From Betaproteobacteria bacterium (lineage in GTDB: Bacteria; Pseudomonadota; Gammaproteobacteria; Burkholderiales; Rhodocyclaceae), in assembly GCA_012026885.1 (NCBI GenBank), contig VEPL01000029.1, positions 310,001 to 374,000 on the forward strand: a stretch of DNA of 64,000 nucleotides, in the 5' to 3' direction. The number at the start of each line of letters is the position of its first letter. The stretch's first letter is position 1. Positions 56,527 through 64,000 of the stretch are shown in pieces. The translations under genes and the position numbers were made by a program. The notes under the pieces were generated by a model that was not told where the DNA came from, ran no database searches, and saw only the letters and a list, made by a program, of their open reading frames with translations.

Positions 56527-59511
56527 ATGCTGAAGCTGAACATCCGTTACCAGAACTGGGTCATGGCCAGCGTCGTCGTGCTGGTCGTTCTGGTCGCCAC
56601 CATCTTCCTGATCACGGTGCATCGCACCTTCAACCAGCTGGCCGAGGAGAGCGCCGCCAGCCGCTTCACGCTGATCGGCCAGCAGGCCGACGCCAAACTC
56701 GAGACCCTGATCCTCCAGAGCGGGCGTTTCGTCACCGCGCAGTCGCGCGTCGGACTCGACCATTTCGTCATGGGCGGCCACATCAACGGCCAGGACCTGG
56801 TCCAGACGTTCCTCGGCTCGCTCGAGGCGGACCAAACCCTTTATTCGCACTACTTCGGCCTCGCCAACGACGAATTCCTGCAAGTCATTGCCATCCGCGA
56901 GGACCTGCGCATCATGGCCGCGCTGAAGGCGCCCGAAGGCAGCTACTTTACGGTCCGCCGCGTCGAAAATGCGCTCGGCGGCGAGCGCAGCGAACGCTGG
57001 GAATTCCTCGACCGCGACCGCAAGCCGATCGGCAACCGTAACCAGACGACCGAATTCCGGCCGACCACCCGTCCCTGGTACAACGGCGCCTTGGAGCGCA
57101 ATGCGCTGACCGTCGCTGCGCCTTATATCTTCGCGTCCTCGGGCGAACTTGGCGTTACCGTGGCCACCCCACTGCCCGGCAAGGCCGGCGCGGTCGGCAC
57201 CGACATCCTGCTCCAGTCACTCAATCAATTCCTGAGCCAGCTACGCATCTCGCCGAACGGCGCCATCGCGCTCCAGGATCCCCAGGGGCGCATCCTTGCC
57301 TTCCAGGGCAGCGGCCCGCGTTTCAGCGGCCAGAACTTCGCGCCCCTGACGCCGGCCGAGAAGATCGACAACCCCTACCTCACGGTGCTCAGGGACACCC
57401 AAAGCATCGCCGAGTCGCGCGTGCTTGCCCTGGACGACGGCGACAAGTACGTTGTCAGCCAGTACCGCTCGGAGCCGATCGCCGGCAGTCCGTTCCGGAT
57501 CACCATCCTCGCCCCGGTCAGCGACTTCTCCGGCGGTTTCGACAAGGCGCGCGACAGTGTCATGATCGCCGCGCTGGTCGTGCTGCTGCTGACACTGCCC
57601 CTCGCCTTCCTCGGCTCGCGCCGCGATGCCCGGACGCTCGCCAACCTGGCCCGGGATTCGGAGCGCATCAAGCGCCTCGATTTCTCGGGCGAACCCAGCA
57701 AGGCGGACACCTTCGTCTATGAAGTGAAGGCCCTGGCCGACGCACAAGCCGTGATGCAGACGTCGATCCAGGAACGCACGGCACAGCTCGAGCTCGCCCA
57801 GCAAAAACTGGCCATGCTGGTCGAGAACGGCCTGTTGTTCTCGAGCGAAAAGGATCGCTCCAAGCTGCTCCGGCACATCCTGTTCGGCGGCAAGAACATC
57901 GTGCCGTGCCAGGCGGCGACCCTGTTCCTGAAAACCGAGCGCGACACCTTGGTCTTCGCGATGCGCACCAGCGACGACCCCTTGCCGACCAACGAAATCC
58001 CCCTTTACCACAGCGACACCGGCCACCCCAACGAACGCTTCGTGGCTCCCTATGTGGCGATCCACAACCAGACGGTGGTCATCGACGACGTCTACACCGA
58101 AACGCGCTTCGACCTCTCGGGTACCAAACGCTTCAGCGAGGAATCGGGGTTCCGCACCGTGTCCATGCTGACCGTGCCGCTATCGCCGCAGGAAGGCGAG
58201 GTCATCGGCGTCCTGCAACTGCTCAACGCCACCGACCCGGCGACCGGCGCCGTGATCCCGTTCGCGCCGGAAATCGCCGGCTACGTCGAAGGCCTGGCCG
58301 CGCAGGCGGCTGTCGCACTGCAGAACCAGAACCTCGTCGAGGCGCAGAAGAACCTGATGGACGCGCTGATCAAGATTATCGCCGGCTCGATCGACGCCAA
58401 GAGCGCCTATACCGGCGGCCACTGCGAACGCGTGCCGGAGCTCGCGATCATGCTCGCCGAGGAAGCGTGCAAGGTCGACAGCGGCCCCCTCGCCGACTTC
58501 CGTTTCACCACCGACGACGAGTGGCGCGAGTTCCGCATCGGCGCTTGGCTGCACGACTGCGGCAAGGTGACGACGCCCGAATACGTCGTCGACAAGGCGA
58601 CCAAGCTGGAAACCATCTACAACCGCATCCACGAGGTACGCACCCGCTTCGAGGTGCTGCTGCGCGATGCCGAAATCGAGCGCCTGGCAGCCATCCACGA
58701 AGGCGGCGTGCCGCGCGCCGATGCCCATGCCCGCTTCGCCGAGCGCAAGGCGCAACTGCTCGACGATTTCGCCTTCATTGCCGAATGCAACATCGGCGGC
58801 GAATTCATGGCTCCCGAGCGGGTCGACCGCATGAAGCGCATCGCCAGCGAAACCTGGCAGCGCAATTTCGACGACCGGCTTGGCCTCTCGCACGAGGAGT
58901 TGCTGCGCTACACCAATGAGCCGGTCGCCGAAATGCCGGCCACCGAGCACCTGCTCGCCGACAAGCCGCACCACGTCGTACCGCGCACGCCAAACGCCGC
59001 GCTCGACGAGAAGTACGGCTGGAAAGTGAAGATCCCGGAAAATCTCTACAACTTCGGCGAGGTCTACAACATGGCCGTCGCCCGCGGCACCCTCTCCGAG
59101 GAAGAACGCTTCAAGATCAACGAGCACATCATCCAGTCCATCGTGATGCTCGACCGGCTGCCGCTGCCCAAGCACCTGAAGCGTATCCCCGAATACGCCG
59201 GCACCCACCACGAGACGCTGATCGGCACCGGCTACCCGCGGAAACTTACCGCCGACGAGTTGTCGATCCCGTCCCGGATCATGGCCATCGCCGACATTTT
59301 CGAGGCACTGACCGCTTCCGACCGCCCCTACAAGAAGGCCAAGACGCTGTCCGAGTCGATCAAGATCCTGTCTTTCTTCAAGAAGGACAAGCACATCGAC
59401 CCGGTCCTCTTCGACCTATTCCTCAGTTCGGGCATCTATCGCCGCTATGCCGAGCGCTACCTGAAACCTGAGCAGGTCGACACGGTCGACATCGCGCCCT
59501 ACCTGGGCTGA
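56527..59511 (+). CDS. Sensor protein with periplasmic Cache-like, GAF and HD-GYP domains
   Basis: A 994-residue protein predicted to degrade cyclic di-GMP. TM1 (about 13-33) and TM2 (about 346-364) bound a dCache-like periplasmic sensor; a coiled stretch and a GAF domain (about 425-602) follow. The HD part is H676-D677 in LHDCGKVTTPEYVVDKATKL, and the GYP part is IGTGYP at 899-904, next to H894 H895 E896. These halves are separated by roughly 220 residues rather than about 60, so a large helical insert sits in the catalytic domain. GGGAG precedes the ATG at 56527. Confidence 0.92.
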   Translation: MLKLNIRYQNWVMASVVVLVVLVATIFLITVHRTFNQLAEESAASRFTLIGQQADAKLETLILQSGRFVTAQSRVGLDHFVMGGHINGQDLVQTFLGSLEADQTLYSHYFGLANDEFLQVIAIREDLRIMAALKAPEGSYFTVRRVENALGGERSERWEFLDRDRKPIGNRNQTTEFRPTTRPWYNGALERNALTVAAPYIFASSGELGVTVATPLPGKAGAVGTDILLQSLNQFLSQLRISPNGAIALQDPQGRILAFQGSGPRFSGQNFAPLTPAEKIDNPYLTVLRDTQSIAESRVLALDDGDKYVVSQYRSEPIAGSPFRITILAPVSDFSGGFDKARDSVMIAALVVLLLTLPLAFLGSRRDARTLANLARDSERIKRLDFSGEPSKADTFVYEVKALADAQAVMQTSIQERTAQLELAQQKLAMLVENGLLFSSEKDRSKLLRHILFGGKNIVPCQAATLFLKTERDTLVFAMRTSDDPLPTNEIPLYHSDTGHPNERFVAPYVAIHNQTVVIDDVYTETRFDLSGTKRFSEESGFRTVSMLTVPLSPQEGEVIGVLQLLNATDPATGAVIPFAPEIAGYVEGLAAQAAVALQNQNLVEAQKNLMDALIKIIAGSIDAKSAYTGGHCERVPELAIMLAEEACKVDSGPLADFRFTTDDEWREFRIGAWLHDCGKVTTPEYVVDKATKLETIYNRIHEVRTRFEVLLRDAEIERLAAIHEGGVPRADAHARFAERKAQLLDDFAFIAECNIGGEFMAPERVDRMKRIASETWQRNFDDRLGLSHEELLRYTNEPVAEMPATEHLLADKPHHVVPRTPNAALDEKYGWKVKIPENLYNFGEVYNMAVARGTLSEEERFKINEHIIQSIVMLDRLPLPKHLKRIPEYAGTHHETLIGTGYPRKLTADELSIPSRIMAIADIFEALTASDRPYKKAKTLSESIKILSFFKKDKHIDPVLFDLFLSSGIYRRYAERYLKPEQVDTVDIAPYLG

Positions 59512-59542
59512 GAGCGGTCCGCGAGCCCGCCGGAGGCCAGGC

Positions 59543-60400
59543 ATGCCGATCGACGGCCCGGTTCCCGGCTGGCTGCTGTCGACGGTCGCCGTGGCGACCA
59601 TCTTCACGGTGATGTTCGACCTCGGCCTGGCCATCGCCCCCGGCGATTTCCGGCGCGCCTGGGAGCGGCCGGGTCCGCTGCTGAAAAGCCTGTTCGCCAT
59701 CCTGATTGCCGTCCCGGCGCTAGCGCTGGTCGTCGTCAGGGCTGTCGACCTTGCCCGGCCGGTCGAGATCGGCATCGTCCTGATGGCGATCTCGCCGGGC
59801 GCCCCGGTCGCATTGCGCCGCTCGCTCGCCGCCGGCGGTGAGCGCGGTTTCGCCCCGGCGCTGCAGATCGCGGTGGCGATCCTCGCCGTTTTCGCCATCC
59901 CCCTCTGGATCGCCGGGCTCGACGAGGTCTATGGCGCCAGCGCCGCCGTCGACCCGCGCCATCTCGCCCGCCAGGTCTTCATCGCGCAACTGCTACCGCT
60001 CGGACTGGGCATCGCCCTCATCCGCCTGCGCCCGGCGTGGGCGGCCGCGCTCGCCGCCTACAGCGGCCGGATGGCGACCGTCCTGCTGCTGGCGCTGGCC
60101 GGCCTCGCGCTCGTCGCGGTCTGGAAGCCGGTGCAGGACGCCGGGCTGCACGCCGCCGGCGCGGTCGTGCTCATCACCGCCGGCGCCCTGGCCTGCGGCC
60201 ACCTGCTCGGCGGGCCCGAGCCGGGTACGCGCACGGCAGCGGCTGTCCTCACCGCTGCCCGCAACCCGGGGCTGGCGATGGTCGTGGCGACGGTCAACCA
60301 CGCCCAACCGCTGGTCATCGCCACCATCCTCGCCTACCTGCTGTTCGCCGCGCTGACCGTGCTCCCCTACGTGTTCTGGCGCCGGCGTCAGAAGCGATAG
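59543..60400 (+). CDS. Bile acid:sodium symporter (BASS) family transporter
   Basis: A 285-residue membrane protein with eight to nine helices. The first module FTVMFDLGLAIAPGDFRRAW and the later stretch AAAVLTAARNPGLAMVVATVNH (landmarks FDLGLAI and RNPGLA) are family hallmarks. BASS proteins carry organic anions such as bile acids, pantoate or pyruvate; the substrate here is unknown. GGAGG lies upstream of the ATG. Its last 13 bases overlap the end of the TonB receptor gene on the other strand. Confidence 0.85.
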   Translation: MPIDGPVPGWLLSTVAVATIFTVMFDLGLAIAPGDFRRAWERPGPLLKSLFAILIAVPALALVVVRAVDLARPVEIGIVLMAISPGAPVALRRSLAAGGERGFAPALQIAVAILAVFAIPLWIAGLDEVYGASAAVDPRHLARQVFIAQLLPLGLGIALIRLRPAWAAALAAYSGRMATVLLLALAGLALVAVWKPVQDAGLHAAGAVVLITAGALACGHLLGGPEPGTRTAAAVLTAARNPGLAMVVATVNHAQPLVIATILAYLLFAALTVLPYVFWRRRQKR

Positions 60401-62475
60401 GCGAGCGTCAGCCGGGCGCTGCGCGGCTCGGTCGGATGGATATGGCGGTCGAACGCCGGCGCCGCCTCGCCGGGCAATTGCGATTGGTACCAGTACTCGA
60501 TGTCGTTGGCCTGGCGGTTGAACAGGTTGTAGACATCGAGCGCGAGCCGTACCTTCGGCGTGAATTTGTAGCCGATGCGCAGGTTCGTCAGCGCCGAGGA
60601 TTGCGAGCGCACCGAGTTGTCCTCGACCAGCGGGCGTGGGCCGAAGTAGCGCAGGCGCAGCGCACCGAACCAGGGGCCGAGGTTATCGACGGTGACGCCG
60701 AGGTTGGCCGTCGCCACGATGGCGCCGGGGATGTAGTCGCCCTCCGGAGCCGACTCGCTGAAGCGGGCGTGCGACCAGGCGAGGTCGGCATCGAAGGCCA
60801 GCCAGGCATTGGCGACCCAGGTGTTGGTCCATTCGGCACCGCAGCGGCGCGACGGACGCGACGGCTCGGTCGTGCCGGCATCACCGACGAAGAGTAGCTC
60901 GGAATCGAGGTTCAGCTGCCAGACGGCCAGCGTCGTCTTCCAGCCCGCCAGCGGCTCGCTGCGCAGCCCTATCTCGTAGCCCGTGGTTCGCACCAGCGGT
61001 GAAACCCGGCTGACCGGCGTCACGCCGTCGGCCGGATCGACGCGGATGGTCGTGCCGCGCGCATCGTTGGAATGGAAGCCCTGCCCGTAGTTGGCGTACA
61101 ACTCGGTACGCTGCCAGGGCCCGAAGATCAGGGCCAGCTTGGGCGTCACGACGTGGTCGCTCGCCTTGCCCGAATTGGCCGGCAGGCTGGCGTCGACCGT
61201 GAAATCGTAGGCATCGCCGCGCAGGCCGAGCTGCGAGCGGAACCAGTCGGTCCACCGCGTCTCGTTCTGCGCCCACAACGATACGCTGCGCTGGGTGACC
61301 GCATCGGCGCGCACCGTGTTCCAGGTGATGCGGCGCTGCGTGTTGTCGAGGGTGACCGGGTCGATGCGGTCGACTCGCGCGTCGACGCCGAAGGCATTAG
61401 CCACCTCGAATTCGCCCCAGCGGTCGAACAGGGTATGCGCCAGCGAGAAGCCGCCGGCCTGGCGCCGTTCGCCCTGCTTGAACTGGTCGCCGGTGGCGCA
61501 GGTGCCGGTGGCCGCATAGTCGTTCAGGCAGTACTGGAAATTGGACCAGAGGTCGAGGCCGGAACGCAACCACCATGCGCTCGCCCGGCTCTGGCTGTTG
61601 TCGCCGCGCCGCGCCCATTCGGCCGCAAGGCTGTAGCGGAAGGCGTCGCCGCCGGTGCTGTCGTCGAGCGTGCCATAGCGGCCGACGCGGCCGCCATCGA
61701 TGGCGCGCCTGGCGACCTGGTCGGTCGAAGTCCATTGGCCGCGATAGGCCATGCCGGTCAGCGCGAAGCCGTCCTCGGCGCTGCCCTGGCTGTAGCGCAG
61801 CACACCGTTCAGCTTGCGGTAGTTCTCCGGAACCTCCCACGGTCCGTCGTTGTGGAAAAACTCGAGCGCATAGAGCAGGTGCCCGGGCCCCGCATCGGGC
61901 GAGCCGGCGAGCAGGGCGCGCGCGTAACCGTTCCGGCCGGCGGTCAGCTGGGCGAGCGTGCCGTCGAGGTAACGCCGGTAGTCGATGCGGGCGACGCCGA
62001 CCGACGAGAAATCGCCTTCATCGGCGTAGTAGGGTCCCTTGCGGTAACGGATGCGGTCGACCAGTTCGGGGATCAGGAAATTGAGGTCGGTGTAGCCCTG
62101 CCCGTGGGCGTGGGTGGGCATGTTGACCGGCACGCCGGCGACCCAGGTCGCGAAATCGGTGCCGTGGTCGAGATTGAAGCCGCGCAGGAAATACTGGTTC
62201 GCCTTGCCGTCGCCGGCATGCTGGGTGACGATCAGGCCCGGCACCATCTCCAGCGCTTCGCCCGGGCGCAGCAGCGGCACCGCCTCGAGGCGCTGGCCGG
62301 AGACGACCCCCTCGCTGCCGGCCGTCGCCAGGCCCTCGAGGTTCCCGGCCCGGGCGCGGATCTCCACGGCCGACAGTTCGGTGGTCTCGTGTGCCCCCGC
62401 CAGCCCGGCCAGGACAAAATATGACGAAATTCCAATTCGTCTTAACGTAACCCGCCACGGCACGATGGGCGCCAC
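60388..62475 (-). CDS. TonB-dependent outer membrane receptor, probably for nickel/cobalt
   Basis: A 695-residue receptor. A signal peptide (about 1-28, ending LAGLAGA) leads into a plug domain with EMVPGLIVTQHAGDGKANQ and the motif RGFNLDHGTDFATW, and a 22-strand barrel ending with the aromatic LTLAYRF. The TonB box is unclear. The THAHGQGY stretch offers histidines. The start is GTG at 62475 behind GGAAAG. It lies 13 bases after a NiCoT permease gene, which suggests nickel or cobalt uptake by guilt by association; an organic ligand is the alternative. Confidence 0.86.
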   Translation of the reverse strand: MAPIVPWRVTLRRIGISSYFVLAGLAGAHETTELSAVEIRARAGNLEGLATAGSEGVVSGQRLEAVPLLRPGEALEMVPGLIVTQHAGDGKANQYFLRGFNLDHGTDFATWVAGVPVNMPTHAHGQGYTDLNFLIPELVDRIRYRKGPYYADEGDFSSVGVARIDYRRYLDGTLAQLTAGRNGYARALLAGSPDAGPGHLLYALEFFHNDGPWEVPENYRKLNGVLRYSQGSAEDGFALTGMAYRGQWTSTDQVARRAIDGGRVGRYGTLDDSTGGDAFRYSLAAEWARRGDNSQSRASAWWLRSGLDLWSNFQYCLNDYAATGTCATGDQFKQGERRQAGGFSLAHTLFDRWGEFEVANAFGVDARVDRIDPVTLDNTQRRITWNTVRADAVTQRSVSLWAQNETRWTDWFRSQLGLRGDAYDFTVDASLPANSGKASDHVVTPKLALIFGPWQRTELYANYGQGFHSNDARGTTIRVDPADGVTPVSRVSPLVRTTGYEIGLRSEPLAGWKTTLAVWQLNLDSELLFVGDAGTTEPSRPSRRCGAEWTNTWVANAWLAFDADLAWSHARFSESAPEGDYIPGAIVATANLGVTVDNLGPWFGALRLRYFGPRPLVEDNSVRSQSSALTNLRIGYKFTPKVRLALDVYNLFNRQANDIEYWYQSQLPGEAAPAFDRHIHPTEPRSARLTLAYRF

Positions 62476-62488
62476 GCTTTCCGGTGCC

Positions 62489-63298
62489 TCAGGCGGTTGC
62501 CGGCCGCCGCGTGATACGGACCGCGAACGCGAAGCTGGCGGCGATCAGCACGACCAGGGCCGCGCCGAAGGCCAGTTCCTTGCCGTCGCTCCACGCGTCG
62601 ACGGCCGGCGAGAGCAGGCGGGCGGCGCCGAAGGCGGCGACCAGGAGGCTGATGCCCGAGACGACCAGCCCCATGACGCGCGAGGCGACCAGCGCGATCT
62701 GGTCGGCCCGTGCGATCAGGCGGGCGATCCAGAAACCGTTGATGCCGTCGGTCAGCAGCATGCCGGCGATGAACAGGCCGGCGAGCAGCAGCGCCTCGCG
62801 CCAGCCGCCGAACTGGGTCGCGGTGAGCGCGAAGAAGGCCGCCTGCGACAGCGTGTCGAAGGAGAGCGCGAATAGGGCGCCGACCAGCGCGACGAGGGCG
62901 GGATGCCCGGCGTGGCGCAGGCGGCCGAGCCAGCGCCCCTTGACGCCGACCGGGGCGACCAGCTCGTCGGGCGCCGCGCGCAGCACGGCGCCCAGGTTGA
63001 GCACGCCGAGCGCGACGAGGAAGCCGATCGAGATCAGCGCGCCGACCGTGGCGAACCAGCCCGGCACTGCCCAGTGTCCGGCCAGCGCCGACACGCCGAG
63101 CGCGATGGCCATGACCACGGCGCCATGCCCGAGCGAGAACAGGGTGCCGCACCAGCGCGCCAGCCGCGGCCGCGCGCGGGCATTGCAGCGCGTGAGGCCG
63201 TCGATGGTCGCCAGATGGTCGGCATCGAAGCCGTGTTTCATGCCGAGCACGAAGGTCAGGATGAGCAGCGAAAGCCAGTCGGCGGGCAGGTTATCCAT
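62489..63298 (-). CDS. hoxN: High-affinity nickel/cobalt permease (NiCoT family, HoxN-like)
   Basis: A 269-residue membrane protein of the nickel/cobalt transporter family. The signature H22-x4-D27-H28 (KHGFDADHLATID) in helix II is intact, and LFSLGHGAVV matches the second motif. It is shorter than Ralstonia HoxN (351 residues) but has the expected helices. The ATG is at 63298. It follows a HupT/HoxJ-like kinase gene and precedes a TonB receptor, so nickel supply for hydrogenase or urease fits. A near-consensus sigma-54 promoter precedes it. Confidence 0.9.
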   Translation of the reverse strand: MDNLPADWLSLLILTFVLGMKHGFDADHLATIDGLTRCNARARPRLARWCGTLFSLGHGAVVMAIALGVSALAGHWAVPGWFATVGALISIGFLVALGVLNLGAVLRAAPDELVAPVGVKGRWLGRLRHAGHPALVALVGALFALSFDTLSQAAFFALTATQFGGWREALLLAGLFIAGMLLTDGINGFWIARLIARADQIALVASRVMGLVVSGISLLVAAFGAARLLSPAVDAWSDGKELAFGAALVVLIAASFAFAVRITRRPATA

Positions 63299-63328
63299 GG
63301 GGGCGTATGAAGTTGTCGCAAGTCATCA

Positions 63329-63345
63329 TACAAGAGCCGTGCCAA
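63329..63345 (-). promoter_or_regulatory. Sigma-54 (-24/-12) type promoter before hoxN
   Basis: On the minus strand TTGGCACG-G-CTC-TTGTA matches the consensus YTGGCACGrNNNTTGCW at all but one defined position (T for C in the -12 GC). The predicted start site lies about 20 bases before the hoxN ATG. The -12 mismatch lowers confidence. Confidence 0.55.
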
Positions 63346-63398
63346 GGTCGTGCCCACTGATTTTCATCGCTTTTTCGGGGTCGACCGCAACCGGGTGG

Positions 63399-64000
63399 TC
63401 AGCTGCTTTCCAGGGGCAGTGAAAGGATGAATTCCGCCCCGCCGCCGGGCCGGTTGGCGGCCGCCAGGCGACCGCCGTGCCGGTCGACGATGCCGTAACT
63501 GATCGACAACCCGAGCCCGGTGCCCTGGCCGACCGGCTTGGTCGTGAAGAAGGGCTCGAACAGGCGGCCGAGATGCTCGGGGGCGATGCCCGGCCCGTCG
63601 TCGGCGAAGCACAGTTCGACCATGCCGCCCGCCACGGCACCCGTCACCGTCAGGTGGCCGGCCGGCTGCGCGGCGGTCGCGTCGCAGGCGTTCTGCACCA
63701 GGTTCATCACCACCTGCTGCAGTTGCCCCGACGAACCCGGGCAACGCAGTCCGGGCGGCAGGTCGACGGCGACGGCGAAACGGGCCGGCGCGCTCTGCGT
63801 CACCCAGCGTACCGAGCGCTCGACCACCTCGTTGAGATCGACGCGCTCGGGCGTCGCCTTGTCCACCGCCGAGAAGCGCTTGAGGGCGTCGACGATGTCG
63901 CGCGTGCGCTCGGCGCCTTCGATCATGCCGTCGATCAGCGGCGTCATGTCGGCGAGCACGCGATCGATGCGCAGTTCGGCGCGCAGTGCCGCCAGACCGG
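63399..64000 (-). CDS. Sensor histidine kinase, HupT/HoxJ-like (C-terminal part)
   Basis: The last 200 residues of a histidine kinase; the N-terminal part lies beyond the right edge. The visible segment holds a dimerisation-helix remnant (GAERTRDIVDALKRFSAVDK), the N-box MNLVQNACDATA, the G1 box DDGPGIAPEHLGRLFEPFFTTKP and G2 GQGTGLGLSISYGIV. The ERTRDIVDALKRFSAVD wording and the neighbour hoxN fit the hydrogen-sensing HupT/HoxJ kinases that act with NtrC-like HupR/HoxA regulators. The conserved His itself lies outside the window, so the assignment is tentative. Confidence 0.8.
   Translation of the reverse strand, partial: GLAALRAELRIDRVLADMTPLIDGMIEGAERTRDIVDALKRFSAVDKATPERVDLNEVVERSVRWVTQSAPARFAVAVDLPPGLRCPGSSGQLQQVVMNLVQNACDATAAQPAGHLTVTGAVAGGMVELCFADDGPGIAPEHLGRLFEPFFTTKPVGQGTGLGLSISYGIVDRHGGRLAAANRPGGGAEFILSLPLESS

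Overview
This window is a gene-dense, high-GC stretch of a Gram-negative chromosome with no rRNA or tRNA genes, no CRISPR array and no insertion sequence that I can see. The gene orders (pilT-pilU next to yggS-proC-yggT-yggU; ruvX-yqgE-pyrR-pyrB-pyrC'; pilG-H-I-J-chpA; thiD-thiE-hemL; aroQ-accB-accC-prmA) together with LPS core genes point to a betaproteobacterium, most like the Rhodocyclales. That placement is inference from synteny and protein style, not from a marker gene.

Layout. 1-5058: the N-terminus of a Rep helicase, the twitching motors pilT and pilU, and divergently the yggS-proC-yggT-yggU operon. 5114-9898: a lone methyltransferase, then a pyrimidine block (yqgE, ruvX, pyrR, pyrB and a catalytically degenerate pyrC'). 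9936-20801: a photolyase, then the complete Pil-Chp chemosensory operon (pilG, pilH, pilI, pilJ and a 2004-residue chpA), without pilK or chpB. 21038-24120: thiD-thiE-hemL-gdx, each gene overlapping the next. 24205-31693: mgtE, then the tightly overlapping chain rnb-like, tonB-like, aroE, mtgA, then uppP, yqiA and a cysteine-cluster protein. 31738-36912: thiC under a TPP riboswitch whose leader also contains a Shine-Dalgarno-masking hairpin, then a TetR regulator with a perfect palindrome at its start, and a pcm-rhodanese-tolC unit behind a second palindrome.

36909-49160: envelope and lipid genes (waaA, waaC, a core glycosyltransferase, a UDP-glucuronate-type epimerase, apaH, candidate ornithine-lipid genes olsB-olsA), a PfkB kinase, a zinc-ribbon membrane protein, prmA, accC, accB and aroQ, and a possible degenerate nucleotidyltransferase. 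49210-52937: mpl (murein recycling) and maeB. 53161-59511: a signalling group made of a periplasmic FecR-domain protein, an OmpA-like lipoprotein, a CHASE2 class III nucleotide cyclase and a large sensor (periplasmic domain, GAF, HD-GYP). This is the least understood part of the window.

59543-64000: a BASS-type transporter, a TonB-dependent receptor, a NiCoT nickel/cobalt permease behind a near-consensus sigma-54 promoter, and the C-terminal part of a HupT/HoxJ-like histidine kinase. The last three suggest the window edge enters an uptake-hydrogenase or nickel locus. Taken together the genes describe a motile (type IV pili), LPS-bearing, probably metabolically versatile bacterium. Several short regulatory elements (riboswitch, SD hairpins, palindromes, terminators, promoters with GC-rich discriminators) can be read directly from the sequence.
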